Shown here: piece after piece, positions 52,608 to 60,707 of the stretch
Layout: every line of letters begins with the position of its first letter
Numbering within the stretch: the stretch's first letter is position 1
From: DYRB01 sp963802205
Lineage (GTDB): Bacteria; Pseudomonadota; Gammaproteobacteria; Chromatiales; Chromatiaceae
Assembly: GCA_963802205.1 (NCBI GenBank)
Contig: CAWDHW010000008.1
Coordinates: 28,931-92,930 of the forward strand
Direction: 5' to 3'
Length of the DNA stretch: 64,000 nt
Notes under the pieces: generated by a model
Seen by the model: the letters and a program-made list of their open reading frames with translations, nothing else
Told to the model about the DNA's origin: nothing
Database searches by the model: none
Made by a program: the position numbers and the translations under genes

Positions 52608-53555
52608 ATGACCCTCAATGAACTGCGTTATGTCGTCGCCGTCGCCAGGGAGCGCCATTTCGGACGGGCCGCGGAGTCCTGTTTCGTCAGTCAGCCGACC
52701 TTGAGCGTCGCCGTCAAGAAGCTGGAGGACGAACTCGGGGTGAGTCTGTTCGAGCGGGGGGCGGGGGACGTCACCATCACCGCCGTCGGCCAGCAGATCG
52801 TCGCCCAGGCCCAGCGGGTCCTGGAGGATGCCGATGGGATCAAGCGCCTGGCCCGGCAGGGCAAGAACCCCCTGGCCGGGCCCCTGCGCCTGGGGGCCAT
52901 CTACACCGTGGGGCCCTATGTGCTGCCCCAGTTGATCCCCTTGGTCATGGAGCTGGCCCCGGAGATGCCGCTCATGATCGAGGAGAATTTCACCGCGGTC
53001 CTGTCTGAGCGTCTGAAGCGCGGCGACCTGGATGTGATCCTGGTCTCGCTGCCCTTCGACGAACCTGGCATCCTCACGCGGCCCCTCTATGAGGAGCCCT
53101 TCGTGGTCCTGCTCCCGGCGGCTCATCCCTGGACCGCGGATCGAACCATTGCGCCGGAACGCCTGGCGGAGGAGCAGGTCCTGCTCTTGGGGGCGGGGCA
53201 CTGCTTCCGGGATCAGGTACTCCAGTTTTGTCCCCAGTGTCTGCAAGGTGCCAGCGGGCCGGTGGGGCTGCAACGCCGGCTCGAGGGTGGGTCCCTCGAA
53301 ACGATCCGCTGCATGGTCGCCAGCGGGGTGGGGATCACCGTCCTGCCCTGTACCGCGGCGGGGGTGAGCCGCTTCTCGGAGGACCTGGTCTGTGTCCGCC
53401 CCTTCGCAGGGGAGGCCCCGCGGCGCCAGGTGGCCCTGGCCTGGCGCAAGTCCTTCCCTCGGGTGGAGACCGTTTCGGCTCTGGCCGAGGCCGTGCATGC
53501 CGCCGGGCTCGGTTGTGTCACCTACCTGGAAGGCGAGTGCAGTGGGGGCCAATAA
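52608..53555 (+). CDS. oxyR: OxyR-type LysR regulator
   Basis: Peroxide-sensing LysR transcription factor. The 315-residue protein has an N-terminal wHTH (LRYVVAVARERHFGRAAES, CFVSQPTLSVAVKKLE) and a sensor domain with GHCFRDQVLQFC: the two cysteines are residues 199 and 208, the same numbers as the redox Cys pair of E. coli OxyR. Oxidation should make the activating disulfide. It has no oxyS-like gene seen here. A rubrerythrin gene follows on the same strand, consistent with a peroxide regulon. A CTATAG at 52495-52500 lies in the likely promoter region. Confidence 0.93.
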   Translation: MTLNELRYVVAVARERHFGRAAESCFVSQPTLSVAVKKLEDELGVSLFERGAGDVTITAVGQQIVAQAQRVLEDADGIKRLARQGKNPLAGPLRLGAIYTVGPYVLPQLIPLVMELAPEMPLMIEENFTAVLSERLKRGDLDVILVSLPFDEPGILTRPLYEEPFVVLLPAAHPWTADRTIAPERLAEEQVLLLGAGHCFRDQVLQFCPQCLQGASGPVGLQRRLEGGSLETIRCMVASGVGITVLPCTAAGVSRFSEDLVCVRPFAGEAPRRQVALAWRKSFPRVETVSALAEAVHAAGLGCVTYLEGECSGGQ

Positions 53556-53678
53556 GGTCCGACTATCGGCACCATTGGCACAAACAATTTCGCGATCGCC
53601 CAGGCAGGGGCTAAGGTTGCCGCCGCGTAAGTAGCCACCTTCACCCCTGACCCGAGTCGCAAGACCGAGGAGACCACG

Positions 53679-54098
53679 ATGGATCTGAAAGGCAGCAAGA
53701 CCGAAGACAATCTGAAGGCCGCCTTCGCCGGCGAGTCCCAGGCCAACCGCCGCTACCTCTATTTCGCCGCCAAGGCCGATGTCGAGGGCTTCAACGATGT
53801 CGCCGCCGTGTTCCGTTCCACGGCCGAGGGTGAGACCGGGCACGCACACGGCCACCTGGAGTATCTGGAGGCCGTCGGCGATCCCGCCACCGGCCTGCCG
53901 ATCGGCCCCACCGGCGCCAACCTCAAGGCATCCATCGCCGGCGAGACCCACGAGTACACCGACATGTACCCGGGCATGGCGAAGTCCGCCCGCGACGAGG
54001 GCTTCGACGAGATCGCCGACTGGTTCGAGACCCTGGCCAAGGCCGAGCGTTCCCACGCCAACCGCTTCCAGAAGGCCCTGGACAATCTGGACGCCTAG
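53679..54098 (+). CDS. Rubrerythrin-like diiron protein without rubredoxin domain
   Basis: A 139-residue four-helix diiron protein. The metal-binding motif residues are in NLKAAFAGESQANRRY, GETGHAHGHLEYL, LKASIAGETHEYTDMYP and KAERSHANRF. The C-terminal rubredoxin domain (CxxC pairs) is absent, as in short rubrerythrins. It probably scavenges H2O2 with an electron donor, and its position downstream of oxyR fits. GAGGA precedes the ATG at 53679, and a strong terminator follows. Confidence 0.9.
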   Translation: MDLKGSKTEDNLKAAFAGESQANRRYLYFAAKADVEGFNDVAAVFRSTAEGETGHAHGHLEYLEAVGDPATGLPIGPTGANLKASIAGETHEYTDMYPGMAKSARDEGFDEIADWFETLAKAERSHANRFQKALDNLDA

Positions 54099-54143
54099 GC
54101 ATCGATCAGGCCAGGTCGTTTCACTACCTGGCTGAAATCTTAG

Positions 54144-54169
54144 AAAGGGGCGCCTTGGCGCCCCTTTTT
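54144..54169 (+). terminator. Intrinsic terminator after the rubrerythrin gene
   Basis: AAAGGGGCGCC and GGCGCCCCTTT form an 11-bp stem with a two-base loop (in practice the loop may open to four) and TT follows. It ends the oxyR-rubrerythrin transcript. Confidence 0.85.
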
Positions 54170-54353
54170 GCTAGGTGATGGGTACCGATCCCAAGGCACA
54201 GGCGACCGGCCTATCTGGGATATTGTCTGATCTCTTGTTTCCGTTTGGCGGCGTCTTGATGCCTCGGTGTCCGTACCCTCGGCTCGGCGGGGTGATCCCG
54301 AGACGGTATCCTGGCGACCCAGAATCGTCCCTAAGCCCCTGCCCGGCATTTCG

Positions 54354-55484
54354 ATGACTGTGAGTTCCAGCCTTGCGCCGCTCGTCCTAGCCCTGCTGAT
54401 CGCCCTTGTCGGTGCCGGCGAGGCGGCCGATGCCCCTGTGGGGCCGCTCCCGGGTCGGCCTTCAGGCCAAACGACCATGCCCGATGTCCCCGTAGCGGCG
54501 GGGTCGGACTCGGAGGCTTCGAGCTTTGGTTCCACGGCCGTCCTCGACGCCTGCTGGACCCGCGAGCAGCTCGCCGGGGACGCCAATGACAAGGCGATCC
54601 GGCGCCGCCTCAAGCCGGATCGGCAGCCGCCCCCGGACTGGGCCATCGCCGCGGCACAGACGGCCCTGCCACCCCTGGCGGACGGGCTGGCGGGCTCCAT
54701 TCGTCGGGTCGATCCGACGGACCCGCAGGCGCGCCTGGTGGCCCTGACCTTCGACCTGTGCGAGCAGGCCAACGAGCGGGCCGGCTACGACGCGGAGTTG
54801 GTCAATGCCCTGCGCGCCGCCGGGGTCAAGGCGACCTTCTTTGCTGGCGGCAAGTGGCTGCGCACCCACGCGGAGCAGGCCATGCAGCTCATGGCCGACC
54901 CCCTGTTCGAGATCGGCAACCACGCCTGGACCCATGGCAACCTCCGCGTCCTCCAGGGAGATGAGGCGCGCGACCAGATCCTCTGGACCCAGGCCGAGTA
55001 TCAGGTCCTGCGCCGGCAGTTGAGCGAGCGCCCCTGCGCCGCTGGGGTCGGGCCACAGGAGTGGGAACGTATCCCCGCCTGGCCGACCCTGTTCCGCTTT
55101 CCGTATGGGACCTGCAATCAGGGCTCCCTGGATGCCGCCGCCGGGCTGGGCCTTGCCTCCGTCCAATGGAGCCTGGTGACCGGGGACCCGGACCAGGGGC
55201 GTTCCGCTCAGGCCATCGCCCAGTCCATTCGATCCGGGGTCCGCTCCAAGGGGAAAGATGGGCGGGGCGCCATTGTCGTCGCCCACGCCAACGGGCGCGG
55301 TTGGCATACCGCCGAGGCCCTGCCGTTGTTCATCCCGCAGTTGCAGGCAGAGGGCTACCGATTCGTGACCGTCAGCGAACTCCTCGCCGCCGGCCGCCCG
55401 GTTGCGACCAAGGAGTGCTACGAGGTCCGTCCGGGCGACAACACGCGCTACGACCGCCTGTTCGGGCGCGGGACCGGGGGTTAG
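54354..55484 (+). CDS. Secreted polysaccharide deacetylase (NodB-like, LTFDLC variant)
   Basis: A 376-residue protein with an N-terminal signal peptide (LAPLVLALLIALVGAGEAADA), a linker and a NodB-like carbohydrate esterase domain. The first motif reads ALTFDLCEQAN (the second Asp of the canonical TFDDG is Leu), the second is GNHAWTHG with the two metal His. KATFFAGGKWLRTH is conserved. A subfamily with TFDLCE is known to me from other proteobacteria, so this is not decay, but metal binding may differ. The start at 54354 was chosen for the signal peptide. A GNAT gene follows three bases later. Confidence 0.78.
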   Translation: MTVSSSLAPLVLALLIALVGAGEAADAPVGPLPGRPSGQTTMPDVPVAAGSDSEASSFGSTAVLDACWTREQLAGDANDKAIRRRLKPDRQPPPDWAIAAAQTALPPLADGLAGSIRRVDPTDPQARLVALTFDLCEQANERAGYDAELVNALRAAGVKATFFAGGKWLRTHAEQAMQLMADPLFEIGNHAWTHGNLRVLQGDEARDQILWTQAEYQVLRRQLSERPCAAGVGPQEWERIPAWPTLFRFPYGTCNQGSLDAAAGLGLASVQWSLVTGDPDQGRSAQAIAQSIRSGVRSKGKDGRGAIVVAHANGRGWHTAEALPLFIPQLQAEGYRFVTVSELLAAGRPVATKECYEVRPGDNTRYDRLFGRGTGG

Positions 55485-55487
55485 CCG

Positions 55488-55991
55488 ATGGAGCCGCTGT
55501 GCCTCCAGGCCGTCCCCGCCCTGGCCCCGGACCAGGCCCAAACCCTCGCCCGGACCCTGGCGGGGATGGACCCCTGGCTGACCCTGGGCTATTCGGCGGA
55601 GTCCCTGGCGCGGGGGCTGGCGACCCCGGACCCTGGCCTTGCACGTCACCTCATTCTGCGCGGTGGCGAGACCCTTGGGCTGGTGGCGGTGCGTTGGCCC
55701 TGGCTGCGCGGGGCCTACATCGAGATCTTCGCCGTACTCCCTGGGGCCCAGGGCCAGGGGGTCGGGGACTGTGCCCTGGGGCTCATCGAGCAGGAGTACC
55801 GCGGGCGTACCGGTAATCTCTGGCTCCTGGTCTCCGGCTTCAATGCCGGGGCGCGGCGCTTCTATGAGCGCCACGGGTTCCGCACCATCGGCGTCATTCC
55901 CGATCTGGTGGTCCAGGGCCAGGACGAGGTCCTGATGCGCAAGGTCTTGCCCAGGGAGCCTGCGATCGCAACGGCGGGGGGCTGTGGTTGA
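55488..55991 (+). CDS. GNAT-family N-acetyltransferase
   Basis: A 167-residue GNAT protein. The acetyl-CoA binding strand-loop is IFAVLPGAQGQGVGDCALGLIEQEYR (in part), with the Q/RxxGxG/A motif as QGQGVG, and NLWLLVSGFNAGARRFYERHGFR is the C-terminal motif B. The acceptor is unknown; it could acetylate what the adjacent deacetylase acts on, but that is speculation. The gene starts three bases after the deacetylase stop and is probably in the same operon. Confidence 0.83.
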   Translation: MEPLCLQAVPALAPDQAQTLARTLAGMDPWLTLGYSAESLARGLATPDPGLARHLILRGGETLGLVAVRWPWLRGAYIEIFAVLPGAQGQGVGDCALGLIEQEYRGRTGNLWLLVSGFNAGARRFYERHGFRTIGVIPDLVVQGQDEVLMRKVLPREPAIATAGGCG

Positions 55992-56105
55992 CAGGCTCTC
56001 CGGGCTAGCGAGCCTCACCCATCGCCGTCGCGTCGCTTGGGGCTCGCCGATGCGCGGGGACACTCAATGGCCCCGCCGCCCGGTGACACATAACCCCGCG
56101 TCGCG

Positions 56106-58010
56106 TCAGGCCCTGACCACCATAACCGGGCAGGTGGCCCGGCCTATGACCCGCTCCGACACGCTTCCCACCAAGAGCCGGTCGAGGCCCGACCGGCCGT
56201 GGCTGCCCATGACGATCAGGTCGGCGCTGCGGTCCTTGGCCGCGTCCGTGATGACGGAATCGGCCGCGCCGACCCGCATCTCGGCGGTGGCGATCACGCC
56301 GGCCTTGGCGAGCCAATCCTTGGCCTGCTCGGCGATGGCCCGGGCGTCATCGCCCAAGCGGGCGTCGATGGCGGCGCAGACGGCAGTGACGGGAGCGCGG
56401 CAGAGACCGACCAGCCTGGCGACGGTGGAGGCGGCGGCGTCGGAGTGGCGGGAGCCGTCCACGGCAAGCAGTATGCCCTTGCCCGCGAAGCGCGCCCCGC
56501 GCGGGACCACCAGCACATTGCAGCCGGCGTGCCCAATGACCTTGGCAGCGGTGCTGCCGAGCAGGGCGCGTGCCAGGTCGCCCCGGTCGCGCCGGCCCAT
56601 GACGATCAGATCCATGGCGCTGTGCTCGGCCTCCTCCACGATCTCCTGGAAGGGGTCCTCGCCGTGGCCGAGCAGGACCTCGCACTCGATCCCCGCCGCG
56701 GCGGCACGCACCTGCACCGCATCGAGTCGGGCGATGGCGGCGCGTTTCTCCTGCTCCAGGACCACCTGTCCCAGGCCCTCATGCTCCAGGGCGGCCGGCA
56801 GGACAGTCATGACGTGCAGCTTGCTGGCGCAGCGCTTGGCGAGCTGGATCGCCTCGGCAATGGCACCCTCGCTGTACTCGGAGCCGTCCACCACCAACAG
56901 CAGGCGATGCATGGCCCCCAACTCCGGTTGGGCCGTGCCAGGGATCAAGGCGGTGAAATGGTCCGGGGCGGCCAGTTCGCGGCGATGTTCCAGCATCCCC
57001 TTGATCAGGGCCTTGAGGACGATGAAGGCGCCGACCAGCAGGGCGAAGATCATCATGCCGAAGGAGACGTTTTTCATCAGGGACCCTGTTTCCGCCGCCA
57101 TCGGCGTGATCAGGTTGAGGTCAGAGAGATAGACCGGGATGGCCACGCCACGGGAGAACAGGACCAGGATCATGATGACGCCCATGACGATCTTGACCAT
57201 GTAGGGCTTCACATAGGTGGTCCCGATGGCCCCGAGCTGGATGCCGAACAGCGAACCGGCGAGGATGATCATGGCCAGCCGGATGTCCACGAAGCCGCCC
57301 CAGGCGTACTTGATGGTACCGCCGAGGCCCATGACGAAGGCGATCACCAGTTCGGTGGCGGAGGCGATGAGGCCCGGCACGCCAAGGATGTACATCATGG
57401 CCGGCACGCCGATGAAGCCGCCCACCGCGATGGTGGCGGCGAGCATCCCGGTGGCGAAGCCGATGGGGATGGTGAAGAGGATCGAGATCTCGGCCCCGAT
57501 GGCCTTGAAGTACATCATGGTGCCGGGGATGCGGATGGACTGCACCCAGAGGGCGATCTTGCCCGCCTTCTCCTCGTCCGGGTTGGCGGAGTGGAACATC
57601 TTCCAGGCGTCGCGCAGGACATAGCCGCCGACGATGGCGAGTACCACGACGAAGACCACCGAGACATAGAGATTGGACCCGGCCTTGCCGAAGGTCTCCA
57701 CGATCTTTTCCTGGAGGTGGGCCCCATAGAGGACGCCGGCCTCGGCGGAGATGCCCAGGATGACGCCGAGCTTCACGTCCACCTGACCGTATTTGTTCCG
57801 CTTCATGGCGCCCACCAGGGCCTTGGGGAACTTGTGGCAGATGTTGGAGGCGACCGCCATGATGGCGGAGACGCCTATGTTCATCATCGCCGGGGTGAGC
57901 ACGAAGGCCCCGCCGGAACCGATGAAGCCACTCACCAGACCGCCGACGAAGCCGACCAGGAAGAGGAAGATGACATTGACGCTGTTGAGGTCGATGAAGC
58001 TGATTTCCAC
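56106..58010 (-). CDS. TauE/SafE permease fused to two UspA domains
   Basis: A 634-residue fusion. Residues about 1-345 form a TauE/SafE-type anion permease (eight or more hydrophobic segments; start FIDLNSVNVIFLFLVGFVGGLVSGFIGSGGAF). From residue 367 a first UspA domain starts (RLLLVVDGSEYSEGAIAEAI), and from about 505 a second (GILLAVDGSRHSDAAAS), ending with MGSHGRSGLDRLLVGSVSERV, the canonical ATP-binding loop. The first Usp has the degenerate GRRDRGDLARALLGST. The start was put at GTG 58010, with AGGGGG nearby. It is the last gene of a three-gene - strand operon behind a sigma54-type promoter. TauE/SafE proteins export sulfite, sulfoacetate or similar; the Usp domains could gate transport by ATP/AMP status. 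Confidence 0.88.
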   Translation of the reverse strand: MEISFIDLNSVNVIFLFLVGFVGGLVSGFIGSGGAFVLTPAMMNIGVSAIMAVASNICHKFPKALVGAMKRNKYGQVDVKLGVILGISAEAGVLYGAHLQEKIVETFGKAGSNLYVSVVFVVVLAIVGGYVLRDAWKMFHSANPDEEKAGKIALWVQSIRIPGTMMYFKAIGAEISILFTIPIGFATGMLAATIAVGGFIGVPAMMYILGVPGLIASATELVIAFVMGLGGTIKYAWGGFVDIRLAMIILAGSLFGIQLGAIGTTYVKPYMVKIVMGVIMILVLFSRGVAIPVYLSDLNLITPMAAETGSLMKNVSFGMMIFALLVGAFIVLKALIKGMLEHRRELAAPDHFTALIPGTAQPELGAMHRLLLVVDGSEYSEGAIAEAIQLAKRCASKLHVMTVLPAALEHEGLGQVVLEQEKRAAIARLDAVQVRAAAAGIECEVLLGHGEDPFQEIVEEAEHSAMDLIVMGRRDRGDLARALLGSTAAKVIGHAGCNVLVVPRGARFAGKGILLAVDGSRHSDAAASTVARLVGLCRAPVTAVCAAIDARLGDDARAIAEQAKDWLAKAGVIATAEMRVGAADSVITDAAKDRSADLIVMGSHGRSGLDRLLVGSVSERVIGRATCPVMVVRA

Positions 58011-58020
58011 GATGCGCCCC

Positions 58021-58257
58021 CTACTTCCTGGCCTGCTTGGCCTTGATGCCAAACAGGTCCCAGAATTGGCCGGTGAAGGTGCCATGCACCGCGGAGAAGA
58101 TGAAGGCGATGGCGATGGGTACGATGAAGTACCAACGGCCTTGCCTGGAGAGCTCCAGGATCTGGTCCGCGTAGAAATAGAGTGCGAGATACAGGGCGAG
58201 GCTGACGGCCCCGTAGGCTAGGGCCTGATACAGGGCCCGTTTGTGGTCTTGCGGCAT
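58021..58257 (-). CDS. Small membrane protein of the TauE/SafE-Usp operon
   Basis: A 78-residue protein with two hydrophobic segments (ALAYGAVSLALYLALYFYA and FIVPIAIAFIFSAVHGTFTG) and a basic tail (IKAKQARK). Ends ten bases before the permease start, so it is coupled to it. I recognise no family. It is a candidate accessory subunit of the permease, which it precedes in the operon. Confidence 0.75.
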   Translation of the reverse strand: MPQDHKRALYQALAYGAVSLALYLALYFYADQILELSRQGRWYFIVPIAIAFIFSAVHGTFTGQFWDLFGIKAKQARK

Positions 58258-58315
58258 GGGGAAGGTCTCCGTAGGGATTGATGGGAAAGCGGGTCCGGGC
58301 CTTGGCCTGCGGGGC

Positions 58316-58846
58316 TCAGGTCGGGTTCGGCAGCGGGGCCTCTCCGACGACCACCACAGGGGCGGGGAAGGCCCAGCGGCGGCCCGGTGGCTTGGATTTC
58401 GGCAGCATCCGGGGGTCGAGGTCCGCCGGGGCCAGGACCAGGCAGACCACGTCCGGGCGGTGGCGCAGGAAGGCGGTGACGGATTCGACCCAGGGTGCAG
58501 ACAGGGCCTCCTGGTCCCAGGCCACGCCGGCGTCTGCGCAGCGGGCGGTCAGCCAGTCGGGGATCTGAGCTTGGGCGTCCGTCGCGTGGCGCAGGAAGAT
58601 CAGTCCCGCCTCCAGGCGCTGGGCCGTGCCGATGGCGTAGTCCAGGGCCGCGGCGTCCAGGCCGGGTCCGAGGTTCAGGGCCACGCAGCGGCGCGGCGCG
58701 ACCTCGGCCGGCGGCAGGTAGCCATGGCAGTTGGGCGGGGGCTCGACCCCCAGGGCGCGGCACTTGTCCGCGTAGGGCCGGAACTCGCCAAGGTCGGCGT
58801 AGGCCAGGGCATCCCAGGCCTGTTTCAGTTGTTTGCGCAATGTCAT
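58316..58846 (-). CDS. Usp-like protein, degenerate nucleotide loop
   Basis: A 176-residue protein. The middle segment CVALNLGPGLDAAALDYAIGTAQRL and the strand DVVCLVLAPAD fit the universal stress protein alpha/beta fold, but the ATP-binding GxxGxxxxxxxxxGS loop of the family is missing and the C-terminus is unusual. The N-terminal 60 residues contain an unassigned helix-rich part with a short PPPNCHGYLPP. It is the first gene of the operon and starts 60 bases after a predicted sigma54 promoter. Confidence 0.6.
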   Translation of the reverse strand: MTLRKQLKQAWDALAYADLGEFRPYADKCRALGVEPPPNCHGYLPPAEVAPRRCVALNLGPGLDAAALDYAIGTAQRLEAGLIFLRHATDAQAQIPDWLTARCADAGVAWDQEALSAPWVESVTAFLRHRPDVVCLVLAPADLDPRMLPKSKPPGRRWAFPAPVVVVGEAPLPNPT

Positions 58847-58917
58847 GGTCTGGCCTCAAGGGGGTAAAGGCCGTCCTCAAGGCGGAGGTGCCGAGGGGGC
58901 GGGGACACCCCTTGCTT

Positions 58918-58933
58918 TGCAAGCCCCGGGCCA
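58918..58933 (-). promoter_or_regulatory. Predicted sigma54 (-24/-12) promoter
   Basis: Read on the - strand the segment is TGGCCCGGGGCTTGCA, which differs from the consensus TGGCACG-N4-TTGCA in one position and has the exact 10-base spacing between GG and GC. The predicted start of transcription is about 58907, giving a 5' leader of about 60 bases before the Usp-like gene. It faces the operon, while the sigma54 activator gene is divergent on the other side. Confidence 0.75.
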
Positions 58934-59012
58934 GGCTTGTGCACTGCACATAAAGTACATTTAATACAATGTGATACAGAGTATTCTTTGAGCGGTATGG
59001 CTGGGCTCGGCT

Positions 59013-59027
59013 GTTGCGTGATGCAAC
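59013..59027. promoter_or_regulatory. Inverted-repeat site GTTGC-N5-GCAAC, proposed activator site 1
   Basis: GTTGCGTGATGCAAC is a perfect 5-bp inverted repeat with a 5-base centre. Its centre is about 113 bases upstream of the predicted sigma54 start. It shares ATGCAAC with the second site at 59167-59181. Enhancer function is inferred from spacing. Confidence 0.5.
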
Positions 59028-59166
59028 GCCAAGACAGAGCGGACCCCAGGTCCTCGCGGCAATCCTTATCGTTCGCGGGCTGAGGTCCCTGGCCTTGGTC
59101 CCGGTATCCGGGTTGGCCCGACGCGGCGTGCCGAGGTCCCGCGGAATCGACAAGGCGGACGGGAGT

Positions 59167-59181
59167 GCTGCACAATGCAAC
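59167..59181. promoter_or_regulatory. Related site GCTGC-N5-GCAAC, proposed activator site 2
   Basis: GCTGCACAATGCAAC has one mismatch in its left arm compared with the first site. It lies about 31 bases before the histidine kinase start and 154 bases from site 1, so it could serve both enhancer and autoregulation. Confidence 0.4.
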
Positions 59182-59204
59182 AAGCCATTTCGAGTTGAAA
59201 CGCC

Positions 59205-60707
59205 GTGCCTTCCATTTCCGCCCGCATTTCCGCCGGCTTCTACGCCCTGGCCTTCCTCATGCTGGTGCTGTCGGCCTTCACCTTCAGCGACCTGCGCTTT
59301 CTTGCCTCGCACATCCGCGAGGGGGCGGCGGTCTCGACCTTTGTCGAGCATGTCATGGACATGCGCCGCCAGGAGAAGAACTACTTCCTCTACCGGGACG
59401 GTGTGGACCTGACGGCGGCGGTGCAGCAGTTGGATGAGGCCCTGGCCCTGCTGGCAGAAAACCCGGAACTGTTTCAGGAGTTGTGTGAAGCGAGGCCCTG
59501 CGCCCGGCTGCGGGAGGAGTTGGGCGACTACGGGGCCCTGCTCGCGGATCTGGCCTTTGTCCCCGGCGAGGCGCTTCAGGACTCCGAAGACGCCGTGCGC
59601 CGTGCCGGGCATCGGCTCACCGAACTCGCCAGGGGGCTTTCAGAGAACGAGCGCGCAGCGCTGTCCGAGGCGGTGACCCAGAGCGGGCAATGGCTACTGG
59701 CGGCGGTGCTGGGGGTGGGGCTCCTCGGCGGGCTCCTGGGCCCCGCGGTGGCCCGCAGCGTGGTCCGGCCCCTGCGCCAACTGGAGGTCGATCTCGCCCC
59801 CATCGCCGAGGGTCGCTTCGAGGAACTGCCGCCGCCGTCCCGGGACCGGGAGCTGGTCTCCTTCGCTGCCGCCTTCAATCGCATGTTGGGGGAGCTGGAG
59901 AACCGCCGCCGTCAGCTCCTGCACTCGCAGAAGCTGGCCTCCCTGGGGGTGCTGGTCTCCGGGGTTGCCCACGAGTTGAACAACCCCCTGTCCAACATCT
60001 CCACCTCCTGCCAGCTTGCCCTGGAAGAGCTGGACGGCGGAGACCCCGCCCAGGTGCGGGACCAGGTGCGGGACCAAATTCGCGATTGGCTCCGCCAGAT
60101 CGACGAACAGACCGAGCGCGCCCGGCGCATCGTGCTCGCCCTGAGCGACTACGCCCGTCGTCGCCCCCTGACCCTGGAGCCGGTGGAGGTCAACGCCCTG
60201 ATCGACACGACCCTACTCCTGGTGCGGCGGGAACTGGGGCGCCAGGTGACGGTGGTGCGCGATGTCCCGGCGGGGCTGGCAATCCTGGCCGACCGCCAGC
60301 GTCTGCAACAGGTCTTCATCAACCTGCTCAAGAATGCGGTGGACGCGGGCGGGCCCGAGGTCACCATCACCCTGGCCGCCCGTCCCCTGGAAACGGCGGC
60401 ACCGGCCCTGCCGCGCGGGCGTTACCGCCTGGGGGATCTCCCGCCGGTGCGCAGCCCCGATCACCCCCGCTACGCCTTGGTCACGGTCTCGGACAACGGT
60501 CCAGGCGTCGGCGCCGAGGTGCTGGGGCATATCTTTGACCCCTTTTTCACGACCCGCGAGGTAGGGCAGGGCATGGGGCTCGGGCTCTACATCGTCCAGG
60601 AGATCGTCCAGGACTTAGGCGGCTCCATTGCGGTGGACAGCGAGCCCGGCCGCGGGACCCGCTTCGAGATTGCGCTACCCTGCGCGGCTGGAGAGCGGGG
60701 GACTTGA
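59205..60707 (+). CDS. Sensor histidine kinase
   Basis: A 500-residue membrane kinase. TM1 (residues 8-28) and TM2 (about 163-185) bracket a helical periplasmic domain of about 130 residues. HAMP follows (VVRPLRQLEVDLAPIAEGRF), then the HisKA box GVAHELNNPLSNIS with the phospho-His, and the ATPase with NLLKNAVDAGG, DNGPGVG, FDPFFTTREVGQGMGLGLYI. It belongs to the NtrB/AtoS-like group that pairs with sigma54 activators. The start is GTG. An internal 12-bp repeat gives QVRDQVRDQIRD. It is coupled to the regulator gene by a TGATG overlap. Confidence 0.93.
   Translation: MPSISARISAGFYALAFLMLVLSAFTFSDLRFLASHIREGAAVSTFVEHVMDMRRQEKNYFLYRDGVDLTAAVQQLDEALALLAENPELFQELCEARPCARLREELGDYGALLADLAFVPGEALQDSEDAVRRAGHRLTELARGLSENERAALSEAVTQSGQWLLAAVLGVGLLGGLLGPAVARSVVRPLRQLEVDLAPIAEGRFEELPPPSRDRELVSFAAAFNRMLGELENRRRQLLHSQKLASLGVLVSGVAHELNNPLSNISTSCQLALEELDGGDPAQVRDQVRDQIRDWLRQIDEQTERARRIVLALSDYARRRPLTLEPVEVNALIDTTLLLVRRELGRQVTVVRDVPAGLAILADRQRLQQVFINLLKNAVDAGGPEVTITLAARPLETAAPALPRGRYRLGDLPPVRSPDHPRYALVTVSDNGPGVGAEVLGHIFDPFFTTREVGQGMGLGLYIVQEIVQDLGGSIAVDSEPGRGTRFEIALPCAAGERGT

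Noticed and set aside
56199..58046. A 615-codon + strand His/Asp-rich frame.
   Set aside because: It runs antisense to the TauE/SafE-Usp fusion; composition is typical of the opposite frame of a high-GC membrane gene.
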